A stretch of 64,000 nucleotides of DNA from Annona cherimola (lineage: Eukaryota > Streptophyta > Magnoliopsida > Magnoliales > Annonaceae), in the NCBI GenBank assembly GCA_030490835.1, contig CM059975.1, forward strand, positions 51,203,174 to 51,267,173, written 5' to 3'. Below are positions 1 to 8,700 of this stretch, in pieces; position 1 is the stretch's first letter, and every line of letters starts with the position of its first letter. The notes below the pieces were generated by a model. The model was not told the DNA's origin, searched no databases, and was given only the letters and a program-made list of their open reading frames with translations. The translations under genes and the position numbers were made by a program.

Positions 1-144
1 GCGCCGCGCGCAGCAGAGGATGCAGGATGGAGGATGGGGAAATTGGCGGGAGATAGATGCAGCTGCGTACAGCTGATGCTCGTAGCAGAGGAAATGCCTG
101 GTCTGGAATCCTGAAATCACTGCATTTCTGCCTTCTCATCGTCC

Positions 145-761
145 TTGTCTTCTTCTTCTTTTTGGTTTTCCTGCGGAAGTGAGCTGGGGTTTCTGTCATT
201 GCTGATGGGAACGGGAACTGTTCCTTCCGACGATGGTTCCTCCAACCAGCAGAGCGAGGGGATAGGGAGTTACTGCGTGAGCACAGACGTGAGCGCCTCC
301 GAGAGCTGCTGCAGCAGCTTCTCCGTCACCCGTTACGACACCGATGCCGGTTCCAGTTCTCCGTCGTCGTCCCCGGTTCTGCCCGCAGGGGGGGAATGGT
401 GACTTCACCGGAGCTGCTGATGGCCGTCACGGGGAAGGACGTGATTCTGTGGGGTGGAAAGGAGGGGAAGCGAGAGAAGGATTTAACTGTAGTCGAGATG
501 ATAAAGGAACGGTTTGCGAATCTATTGCTTGGTGAAGACATGTCAGGTGGAGGGAAGGGAGTCTGTACTGCTCCTGCCATCTCAAACGCCATTACCAATC
601 TCTCTGCTTCTGTTTTTGGGGAGTTATGGAGGCTGGAACCATCAGCGCAGCAGAAGAAATTGCTTTGGCATCGCGAGATGAAATTGCTATTGTGTGTTAG
701 TGACTCTATAGTTGAGCTTGTCCCTTCCATACAAGGATTCCCTGGCAGCCCTGGTGTCTTA
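145..761 (+). pseudogene. RopGEF (PRONE domain) fragment inside the 5' LTR
   Basis: Residues read from 145-390 resemble the Ser-rich N-terminal region of plant Rop guanine nucleotide exchange factors. After a frameshift in the G-rich run near 390, positions 396-761 match the start of the PRONE domain, with the hallmarks [37 protein letters not shown] and [12 protein letters not shown]. In plants this protein activates Rop GTPases at the plasma membrane. Only the beginning of PRONE is present, so it cannot be catalytic. No intron interrupts the segment, which suggests capture from mRNA; this is inference because I cannot compare with the parent gene. A second copy lies at 17661-18277. Confidence 0.85.
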
Positions 762-962
762 CAGGTAGACGAATTCCTTGCTGACCTGAGGAGCTTAGAC
801 GCTGCGAGTGCCTTGAACGCTGGTAAGTTGTTCAAGATTTGTCCTGCGCCCGACGTATCGCTTGGCTGGCGGAGAACACGGCGAATCCAGACCCTTCTCG
901 TTGAAAAAAAGCAGCGGCTGGCGCGCTCCTCCGGTCTGCGTTTCAAGCAGGTAGCGAACTGA
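762..962 (+). other. Unrecognised coding-like tail after the RopGEF fragment
   Basis: RopGEF similarity stops at GFPGSPGVL, but the frame stays open for about 66 more codons ([17 protein letters not shown] onward) to a TGA at 960-962. I do not recognise it; it may be a piece of another captured gene, in sense or antisense. In the 3' LTR copy the first codon, CAG, has become TAG. Confidence 0.4.
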
Positions 963-1013
963 ATATCGAATGAAAGAGGAGGAAGACGGTTGCTTACATC
1001 CAATTAGGTGCGC

Positions 1014-1275
1014 GCGGAACTATGCATGTTGAACCAGTTCCGCGGAAGCAAGTATCATGGGGACATGCGACTAACAGGCGCCAGCTCAGGGTTCCGCGAA
1101 AACATAAGTTCCGCGTGAATGCAGTTTCGCGGCAACGAAGTTCCGTTGGAAAAGCGGTTCCGCGGAAGTGCAGCTTGGCGCCCAAGCAAACGAAGTTCCG
1201 TAGGAACGTGAGTTTCGCGTAGAAGTAGTTCCGCGGAATGAAGTTCCGCGGGAACGACAGTAGCCGCGGAACTCA
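1014..1275 (+). promoter_or_regulatory. Array of GTTCCGCGGAA-type palindromic motifs in LTR U3
   Basis: About a dozen copies and near-copies of the palindrome TTCCGCGGAA (variants TTTCGCGGCAA, TTCCGTTGGAA, TTCCGTAGGAA) are spaced 15-35 bp apart, immediately upstream of the TATA box at 1296. Position and palindromic form suggest a binding array for a dimeric factor or an enhancer; which factor is unknown. It is conserved in the 3' LTR at about 18530-18790. Short ORFs that cross it look like products of the repeats. Confidence 0.55.
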
Positions 1276-1295
1276 CACCAAGCCGGCCAAAAGGC

Positions 1296-1303
1296 TATAA
1301 ATA
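1296..1303 (+). promoter_or_regulatory. TATA box of the 5' LTR
   Basis: TATAAATA lies in the context GGCTATAAATACCC, directly after the palindrome array and about 30 bp before a purine-rich leader. It is identical in the 3' LTR at 18812. Transcription would be expected to start near 1330, placing the RopGEF fragment in U3. Confidence 0.7.
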
Positions 1304-1369
1304 CCCACTTGAAGCTTCTCATTTGGAGACAACGAAAACGGCGAGAAATGAGGAGGAGGAGAGAACTTT

Positions 1370-1552
1370 GAGCTCTCTCGCGCTCAAAGAAGAGAATGTG
1401 AGTTCTCCAGATTTTTCTTTTTCTTTTAGTTAAAAAAAAATAAAAAAAGGGAGAGAAGGAAGACGGGGAAAGGGAGCTCTCCCGCGCTCAAAGAAGAGAG
1501 AACGTGAGTTCTCCAGATATTTTTTTTCTTTTAGTTAAAAAAAAAGAGGAGA
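1370..1552 (+). repeat. Two-copy direct repeat in the LTR leader
   Basis: A unit of about 104 bp beginning GAGCTCTC and containing CGCTCAAAGAAGAGA and GTGAGTTCTCCAGAT occurs at 1370 and again at 1474. Each is followed by a T-rich run and a poly-A run. The 3' LTR has the same duplication, so it predates the last transposition. Confidence 0.7.
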
Positions 1553-1559
1553 GTTTCTT

Positions 1560-2430
1560 TCTTATATTATGTATATATATATATATATCTATATATACGT
1601 ATATATTATTTTCAAAAACTACTTTTCCCAACGTGGATACTCCCCGACTGGCGGGTTGAATTGACACACGGGTTAAGTATATTTTCTCTTTTAAAAATAA
1701 AATAAAAATATATATGTGTATATTATATATGACGACTGATCATTTACGACCGGTCGGAAATCCGGTGATTTCCGACCGGTCAAAATATATATTTTTTTAA
1801 TATTTTTTTTGAAAAATAATTTTATAAACATGTTAATCTAGTTATATTTAATCTATAAACCAAATTTTACCATTTTTGGATATGTATATATATTTATTTT
1901 TAATTTTTAAATACAGGGGTATTTAAGTCATTTTAAATATTCTTAAAATAACTTAAATACCCCTGTATTTAAAAATCCAAAATAAATATATATACATATC
2001 CAAAAATGGTAAAATTTGGTTTATAGATTAAATATAACTAGATTAACATGTTTATAAAATTATTTTTCAAAAAAAATATAAAAAAAAATATTTTTTGACC
2101 GGTCGGAAATCACGGGATTTCCGACCGGTCGTAGAAGATCAGGTCTCATTATATATATATATATCTATATATACATATATATATTTTCAAAAACTACTTT
2201 TCCCAACGTGGATACTCCCCGACTGGCGGGTTGAATTGACACACGGGTTAAGTATATTTTCTCTTTTAAAAATAAAATAAAAAAATATATGTGTATATTA
2301 TATATATATATATATCTATATATACATATATATTATTTTCGAAAAACTACTTTTCCCAACGTGGATACTCCCCGACTGGCGGGTTGAATTGACACACGGG
2401 TTAAGTATATTTTCTCCTTCAGAAATAAAA
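1560..2430 (+). repeat. 149-bp tandem array, three units, split by a MITE
   Basis: The unit contains an AT-dinucleotide tract, CAAAAACTACTTTTCCCA, a GC-richer core with ACTCCCCGACTGGCGGG, and a tail TTAAGTATATTTTCTC. The CCAACGTGG core starts at 1628, 2203 and 2356. After removing the 426-bp MITE plus duplicated target, the spacing is about 149-153 bp. The 3' LTR has five units. Confidence 0.8.
1731..2147. mobile_element. Foldback MITE, Mutator-like, with 9-bp TSD
   Basis: A 417-bp near-perfect inverted repeat: arms of about 190 bp read TACGACCGGTCGGAAAT at one end and the complement at the other, meeting near AGTCATTTTAAATATT. The ends (GACGACTGATC and GAGACCTGATC) are flanked by ATTATATAT at 1722-1730 and 2148-2156. 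The 3' LTR lacks it, so it inserted after the retrotransposon integrated. A 9-bp duplication and G-starting termini suit Mutator-like elements, but the target is a TA microsatellite, so the TSD length is not certain. It has no coding capacity. Confidence 0.75.
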
Positions 2431-2519
2431 ATAAATATATGAGTATTTTCTATATAAAAATATATAAAAATATACATATATATTCAAAGGCGTCCAAAAA
2501 TTGAGATTTTGATTTCTAA

Positions 2520-2650
2520 GATTATATAAATACCCCGCGGGCCTCCAAAAAAATGAATATTTTGTCCCGCGGGCCTTCAAAAAAAATAAATATATATATA
2601 TGTATTTGCCCCACGGGCTCCAAAAAAAAAAAATATATATTTTTAGACTT
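2520..2650 (+). repeat. Degenerate CCGCGGGCC(T)CCAAAAAA repeats
   Basis: Three imperfect copies of a 45-60 bp unit with a GC core (CCCGCGGGCCTCC, CCCGCGGGCCTTC, CCCCACGGGCTCC) followed by A-runs and TA tracts. It is also present in the 3' LTR near 19914-20010. No gene is visible between 2431 and 2875. Confidence 0.5.
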
Positions 2651-2780
2651 TCAAAAATATATATATTATAAAAAAAGAATTTTCATATACTTTTGCCTGA
2701 GTAGATAATCCTCAAACAGTGGGTTAAGTTGATACGCAGGGCTAAGTACCTTTCTATTATATATATACATACATATATAT

Positions 2781-2822
<42 letters not shown>

Positions 2823-2879
2823 AAGAAAAAAAAATTACCTCTTCGCTCTATCCGAGCCTTAATGTCCAAGCAAGCCCTC

Positions 2880-3470
2880 ATAGGCCCAAAACCCTCCAAA
2901 AAGCCCGAGATGGCCCAAAACTCTCCAAAAAGCCCAAGATGGCCCAAAACTATCCAAAAAGCCCAAGCTGACCCAAAAATCTCCAAAAAGCCAGAGATGA
3001 CTTGAAAATTTTCCAAAAAGCCCAAGATGGCTCGAAACTCTCCAAAAAGCCCAAGATGGCCCAAAACTATCCAAAAAGCCCAAGATGGCCCAAAAATCTC
3101 CAAAAAGCCTGAGATAGCTTAAAATCCTAAAAAAAAACCCAAGAAGGCCCAAAACTCTCCAAAAAGCCCAAGATGACCCAAAACTTTTCAAAAAAAGCCC
3201 AAGGTGGCCCAAAACCCTCCAAAAAGCCCAAGATAGCTCAAAACTTCCCAAAAAGCCCAAGATGGCCCAAAACTTTCCAAAAAGCCCAAGATGGCCTAAA
3301 ACTCTCCAAAAAGCCTTAATAGGCCCAAAACTCTCCAAAAAGCCCAAGATGGCTCAAAACTCTCCAAAAAGCCCAAGATGGCTCAAAAACTCTCCAAAAA
3401 ACCCAAGGTAGCCCAAAATCTCCAAAAAGCCCAAGATGGCCCAAACTCTTTTCAACAAGCCCAGTTGGGC
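2880..3470 (+). repeat. 29-bp minisatellite in the 5' LTR
   Basis: About 20 copies of a 29-bp unit of the form CCAAAAAGCCCAAGATGGCC plus AAAACTCT; successive units start at 2892, 2921 and 2950. Open frames on the minus strand (repeated WAFWRVLGHLGLF) come from the repeat itself and are not genes. The 3' LTR holds the counterpart at 20216-20865 with a different internal order. Confidence 0.85.
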
Positions 3471-3753
3471 CCAAACCTTTTTAATTGGTCAAAAATGACC
3501 CAAACATACTTTTTAAATTCGGTTGAATCCATTTCTTGGTAAAACCACCCAATTGTTCAATCCAGAGGCTGAATGCGGGAGACGCTGGTTTCTTGTACAA
3601 GTACAGAAGTTGAAAGCGGGACACGCTGGTCTGCTGTGTAAATCTAGAAGCTAAGAGCGCACTTAGTTTGCTGTGTAGGGTCACTAGTGTAGCCGACGGG
3701 CCCCTCACTAGTTCCCAAACCGAGTCATAGCTGGTCGACGGGCTAAGCGTAAA

Positions 3754-3928
3754 CTCACATTTAAGACATGGCGCGTGGTGTCATGTACCTCACATTTAAG
3801 TCATGGCGCGTGGCGTCATGTACCTCATATTTAAGTCATGGCGCGCGGCGTTATGTACTTCATATTTAAGATATGGCGCGTGGCGTCATATACCTCACAT
3901 TTGAGTCACGGCGCGGGGCGAAGTGTAC
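3754..3928 (+). repeat. 35-bp tandem repeat, five units
   Basis: Five consecutive 35-bp units of the type CTCACATTTAAGTCATGGCG plus CGTGGCGTCATGTAC, decaying toward the end. The identical array lies at 21153-21327 in the 3' LTR. Confidence 0.85.
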
Positions 3929-4261
3929 TCATTTATCTTTATATTTTTGTTAGACACGATTTTTCGTGCACTTGTAAAGACGTAGAAGGATCTTCTACGC
4001 ACTTCATTATTATTAAGCATTTTTTTATGGATCATTGTATTCAGCTCTTTTAATCAAGGGTTTTCTCGTTAGAGATGTAAAATTAGAATGTGGAACACAA
4101 TGCAAAACATTTCTGTGATGTACTTTTCGGACTCGGTTAAAGAAATTGGATGCTTTAAAATTTTGCTGGGAAATTAATTAAACATTTATTTCCAAAGTCG
4201 CAGGAAAATAATTTTATCTTTAACCAAGTTATGGCATGATTTTTAACGAGGCCGGAACAAA

Positions 4262-4279
4262 TGGTGAACCTGACGTGAA
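4262..4279 (+). other. Putative primer-binding site of the Tat-like element
   Basis: TGGTGAACCTGACGTGAA starts two bases after the LTR end. A PBS begins with TGG because tRNAs end in CCA. I cannot match it to a specific tRNA from memory, so the primer is unidentified. Confidence 0.5.
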
Positions 4280-4373
4280 ACATTCTCCCTTCATCTTTAA
4301 GAGCTGAAAACTATGGTCTTTATATGCTTATTTTCTCGAACCTAACACTCTGAAATGCTCCTTTGCAGATTTC

Positions 4374-5852
4374 ATGGCACATTCGATGGCTTTTGGATTT
4401 TTGCCTAATGGTGGTTTTGTCATTTCTGAGCCAGACCATATGGATACGGCTATCCCGCATCATTTTATTTGTGTACCAGAGAAGCCGGAGCACCGTGTCT
4501 ATCGACACGTTGACTACTCTCCTGCAGCGATTAAGCAAAGAAGAGACCAATCTGCACTACTCGAGGAGCCTCTTATTGTTCAAGGCTCGAAGACCACTCC
4601 TATTCAACCAACAAAGTCTCTGAAGGCGCCAATCCGAATGGGCCCACCTGCTCTACGGTCAAACTATGCCGAAAAGTCTGCCCGTAGGCTTGCTGCACCA
4701 GCCCAACCAGCAGCACGACAGCCTGCAGGACGACCTGTCTTGTGGTCCCATTCCATGAAAAGGCCTGCAAGACGATCTACTGCAACCCGGCTAGCGCCAA
4801 CTGGCCAACCAGAAGCCAATGTTCCCCGAAAAGGGGGCAAAACTGTGCCAAATCCTGTTCGATGCACCATCACTCGCCAATTTGGTCGGGCTGCCTCAAG
4901 GATTATTAACCTAGCCCCCCGACCTAGCCAAGGTGACACCCAGGAGCGGAAGAAGTTAAGAAGAGAAACCAAGTTTTCTCAGCTGGAGGCTCCATTGGCC
5001 GATGAAGGGGACGACCAATTCAAGCCGCAACGACCTATTATTGTCCGATCCGGTTTAGGCACCTTGCAATTTTTCATCCCTAACCCGACGTATTCGCCCC
5101 ATCAGTCAACCAATGCTCCATCTAGCTCACAAGCTAGAGTCAAATCTCCAGGTCACTATGATACTGCCAACATAGTGACGGTTCCTCATCATGCATCAAG
5201 GAAACCAAGGAGAAAAGCGCAGCAGAAAAAGCAGTTCGGGAAAACAACTTCCCGTTTAAACTTGAAGGCTTCGCCACCACTGCCACCAGGGCCAAGGTAT
5301 AGGCTATTCTCACACCCCCGACAAAGGGGTAGGCCGCAAAAGAAGCCACTACAGAACACTCGCAAATTGAGAGCGCCTCAAAAACCAAGACTCTCTAACA
5401 AGTGGAAGTATCCTCAGAAGCGCCATACAACATATTCACGTTCGGTGCTCAGGCTGATCCCTAACTTTATACACGAAAATCAATTCGCCTCGTTGATCAG
5501 ACTGAGAGAGGATATGACTTATGCACCTGTCGTGGCCCCATCCCGAGGAAAGCATCGGAGGCCGCACCCCAAGAGAGAAGCAAAAAGGAGGCATCTCCTC
5601 CAAACGACGGAGGTCAACATGGTGGACCTCACCCAGCCAAACACTTCCAAAGCGTCGGAGATGTTAACCCGGTCAAGGGCAGCCGCAATGCCCATTACAC
5701 CGCCATTCTGTAGCCTCTCTCATCCTGAAGGGATCAGGGTCGCCCTCCCAAGAGGTCAATTTGAAGCCTCTTACATGGTGGGCGAAGAAGAAGAGGTTCT
5801 TACACCCAAGTCTCAGCTCATTCATGACCTCCAGGAGGAGACTAAGCGATGA
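4374..5852 (+). CDS. ORF1, Lys/Arg/Pro-rich protein of unknown function upstream of gag
   Basis: An uninterrupted 492-residue frame, notable in an element whose pol is full of stops. It is strongly basic, rich in Arg, Lys, Pro, Gln and Ala, with no motif or membrane segment I recognise and likely low-complexity middle regions. Ogre-type Tat elements carry an ORF of unknown function in this position; that is the only basis for the name. Its TGA overlaps the gag ATG (ATGA at 5849-5852). An upstream in-frame start cannot be excluded; the ATG at 4374 is the first in the open frame. Confidence 0.65.
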   Translation: MAHSMAFGFLPNGGFVISEPDHMDTAIPHHFICVPEKPEHRVYRHVDYSPAAIKQRRDQSALLEEPLIVQGSKTTPIQPTKSLKAPIRMGPPALRSNYAEKSARRLAAPAQPAARQPAGRPVLWSHSMKRPARRSTATRLAPTGQPEANVPRKGGKTVPNPVRCTITRQFGRAASRIINLAPRPSQGDTQERKKLRRETKFSQLEAPLADEGDDQFKPQRPIIVRSGLGTLQFFIPNPTYSPHQSTNAPSSSQARVKSPGHYDTANIVTVPHHASRKPRRKAQQKKQFGKTTSRLNLKASPPLPPGPRYRLFSHPRQRGRPQKKPLQNTRKLRAPQKPRLSNKWKYPQKRHTTYSRSVLRLIPNFIHENQFASLIRLREDMTYAPVVAPSRGKHRRPHPKREAKRRHLLQTTEVNMVDLTQPNTSKASEMLTRSRAAAMPITPPFCSLSHPEGIRVALPRGQFEASYMVGEEEEVLTPKSQLIHDLQEETKR

Positions 5853-7000
5853 AATGGGCTATAGAAACTCAAGGCAACAAGACATCAGGTTCCCATCAAC
5901 CACCATCACCAAGGAACCGTCAATCGGTCCATCAGCCCGAGAAACCAGTCAGGCAGCGGACCGAGGAAGATGAAAATGCAGATTTGGAACAAGGCTTTCC
6001 GCAGTTCAATAATCTGCGTATCAATACCCCTCGAACGCAAGACGCGCGGGTAAACACACCCATGGGGTCTCCACCCAGGTTTATTGCACAGAAGGAGATG
6101 GTACATCAGCTTGTGGCCGAATGCCTTCGTCGACAGGCACCTCAACTCACTGGGGTCCCTACAACGACAATCAACATGCCTTATCCCCCAGAGGTTGAAG
6201 TGGAGCTGCTACCTAGAGATTTGAAGCCACCAAAGATCCAATTCGATGGGACTGGGAGCGCGTTAAAGCACCTGGCATCATTCCACTATGCCATGGGCAA
6301 TTGGGCGCACCATTCAAATTTTTGTCTTCGAATGTTTTCCAATACTCTTTCTGGTGATGCTTTCCAGTGGTACATATCTCTCCCAACCGGCTCAGTTCGA
6401 ACATGGGAAGAGATGAAAGAAATGTTCACCTCCCGATTTGTTGATACTACACGAGAAGTACAACTATCAAAATTATCTACCTTGTCCCAAAAGAAGGACG
6501 AGCCGGTTGAAGATTACATCACTAGATGGCAAAGGGCCGCTAACCGATGTCAAGCACCCCTATCTCAAGCAATGAAGGTCAATCTTTGCCGAAATGGCAT
6601 CAAGACGGAAATCTCGTTGCTGATGAATGAACAGCTAAGTACATTTCAGGCCCTGGCTACAGAAGCTTGTCGAAAAGAGTATTTATTGTCTCAACAAAAA
6701 GCTTGGAAGAAGGAGTCATCCACAACCACTACATTTAAGAAGAAGAAAACTGGAGAGACCTCTGCGAACACCACGGAGGTTAAGAAGCAGCCAGATAAAG
6801 AAAAGCCGCCTGTAAAAGAACAGCCTGCAAGACCCTTCCGAAGGGAGAAAATCCAATATGCCTTTGGGGAAGATGACGTGGAGACGCTATTCCAGCACCT
6901 CATGTCGACCGGGCTATTCGAGTTACCCGTCCCAAAAAGGCCAGAAGAAGTTGGACGCACTTCTCACCAGCGATATTGCAGTTACCACCGATATGTCGTC
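5849..7000 (+). CDS. gag: Gag polyprotein, first gag domain
   Basis: Roughly 380 residues. The N-terminus is polar; a retrotransposon gag domain covers about residues 120-280, with the pattern PPKIQFDGTG, FSNTLSGDAFQWY, WEEMKEMFTSRF and EPVEDYITRWQ. A Lys-rich linker follows, then the start of a zinc-finger-like motif YCSYHRY. The second half of that motif (HPTKKCW) lies in the next frame from 6997, so a one-base shift separates gag from the downstream frame. This could be decay or programmed frameshifting; decay is more likely given the rest. Gag would package element RNA. Confidence 0.8.
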
Positions 7001-8700
7001 ACCCCACTAAGAAGTGTTGGGATCTCCAAGCAATATTGCAAGATTACATCAACAAGGGGGTTATAAAACTCAGTCCTCCAGCGCAAGCTTCATCAAATGT
7101 TGTGACAATTGAGATAGCAGAAAAGGGTGATTGGGAAGTGGTTCGAAAACCACCAAGCCTAAGACGGACAAGAAGGTGTCTCAAAAATTTATACAGAGAA
7201 GACAAGAGAATAAGGGATAAGACCATTCTCCCTTTCTTCTCAAGGCACTTGAGGCAATCCTCACGGGTGCAACCATTCCTGATCATGGACTTTTTGCAGC
7301 TCGAGTTGCTACTCCCATTCTATCAACAACTTGCTAGTAGATCACCTCGACCAGTAAAAGAAAGATACATTCTCGAGGAAGTACAGAATATAACTCCACG
7401 TGAGTTCCCCGAGGATGGTCCGTTTTGGAACCTACATAGCAACAAAGGAGAAACCGAAACTTGCTATCATATAAATGCGTCTGCATCCAAGCCTGCAAAG
7501 CGGCGAAGAACAGCCTCGGTGCTTATCCCTAACTACACCAAGTTTGAAGTCGGGATGTCACCGGTAAACCACATCATCACGTATTTGCGAGAATCTCGAC
7601 CACTGCCAGCATCCTGCGAGATCAGAGTGGAATACTTCCAGTACTCACTTGGGGAATCAGTGATATCCTGGTACCGAGATAATTGCATGGAAGAAATTAC
7701 CGAGTGGGTCATCTTGATAGATGCGTTCTTGGTCCGCTTTTTGTCAAGGCAAAGAGAGCAATTCCCTAGTAATTACTTGAGGGAAATACAATACAGTCAA
7801 GAATCCACTGCTCATTATGTAAATAATCTCAGAGACAGTACATGGAGCGATCCCCTGGCTATATGGTTGCCTGAACCTGAAATGGTCACGAAGTACCTTT
7901 CAGACGCAGTATGCCCTCCGACTGACAACCGGTACAAGACCTTTGGAGCCAAAACTTTCATAAAGGCAATCCGGTGGGTCGGTAACGAAGGCTTCAAACA
8001 AGAGGCAATTTTTAGCGATGCTGAAGGTTTTGGGAGGACAAATCAACTCCAAGTTCTGCACATGCTACAATTAAACGATGCGCCCATCCTTCGAGTGTTC
8101 CCTTTCTTAATCAGGGAGTTAAGCTATGATTGGCCACATATTCAGTTATTCCATGAGAATCATAAGTATGCGTTGCCACACTTATTTGATTATTCGTTGG
8201 CAGTCTGTCAAATGGGGCAAACAGAAGAGTTTGCACTCGAGCACTTTGTTTTGAGCTTGGCCCATGACAGTTGTGCTCTTCTCTGGATCTCCTCACTCCC
8301 CGAAGAAGCATTTGGTTCTTGGGAAGAGTTCGTTGATATGTTTATCCTAAGATTCCATGAATATGAAACAGAGTTTCCTCCATAGATGATAGAAGTCATG
8401 CACCTCCTATCAGGAGAGTCTCAATATGACTACATCTTGAGATGGATAAACTGCAGAATAATCAACCAAAAATTCGACAAAGAAGAAATCATGGTTCATC
8501 AGTGCATCAAGTCAATGAGTAGATACTTTCCTGAAATCCCAAAAATACAGCCATTTTTCTCAGATGTACTACGGACATTGGCTACAAACATTCAGGACTC
8601 TGCCTCCTGCAATATGGTGCAAGTTGAAGAGGATGTTCTTGCAATTCTTCGATCTGGTCGAATCACATCAGAAAACAAGGGTAAAGCCCCGATACAATAA
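7001..8700 (+). CDS. Two additional gag-like modules between gag and protease
   Basis: In the pol frame, the segment from HPTKKCW onward is followed by about 560 residues in which the gag pattern appears to recur. Module 2 (about 7530-7860) has YFQYSLGESVISWYRDN, then ITEWVILIDAFLVRF and QESTAHYVNNLRD. Module 3 (about 8180-8640) has HFVLSLAHDSCALLWISSL, then FGSWEEFVDMFILRFHEY and ESQYDYILRWINCR. Stop codons at 8383-8385 (TAG) and 8698-8700 (TAA) interrupt it. The spacing of hydrophobic, Trp and acidic positions matches the first gag domain, but similarity is distant and judged by eye. If true, this element has three tandem gag domains. Confidence 0.55.

Larger units (their letters stand above)
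1..4259 (+). repeat. 5' LTR of the Tat-like element, left end missing
   Basis: This sequence recurs almost unchanged at 17517-21658. Homology ends sharply after GCCGGAACA at 4259 (21658 in the other copy), giving the expected CA terminus; the sequences that follow are unrelated. The LTR starts before the window. In order it holds a RopGEF fragment, an array of GTTCCGCGGAA-like motifs, a TATA box, a duplicated CT-rich leader, a 149-bp tandem array interrupted by a MITE, a 29-bp array and a 35-bp array. It differs from the 3' copy by the MITE, by three rather than five 149-bp units, and by scattered substitutions. Confidence 0.85.

Noticed and set aside
326..1003. 225-codon minus-strand open frame opposite the RopGEF fragment
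   Set aside because: It is the antisense shadow of the PRONE coding frame; the plus-strand translation has clear family motifs.
1022..1322. Overlapping small open frames on both strands across the TTCCGCGGAA array
   Set aside because: Frames on both strands at once, produced by the palindromic repeats; this is promoter-region sequence.
2666..3347. Long minus-strand open frames with repeated WAFWRVLGHLGLF-type segments (also at 20160-20493)
   Set aside because: They are conceptual translations of the 29-bp minisatellite, open in more than one frame because the unit lacks stops; not a protein-coding gene.
2880..3470. CRISPR-like array of 29-bp repeats
   Set aside because: Units are directly tandem with no unique spacers, in a plant LTR.
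4262..4279. Assigning the Tat-like PBS to tRNA-Met or tRNA-Asp
   Set aside because: The bases after TGG match neither the TGGTATCAGAGC nor the TGGCGCCGTTGCC type; the primer is left unidentified.
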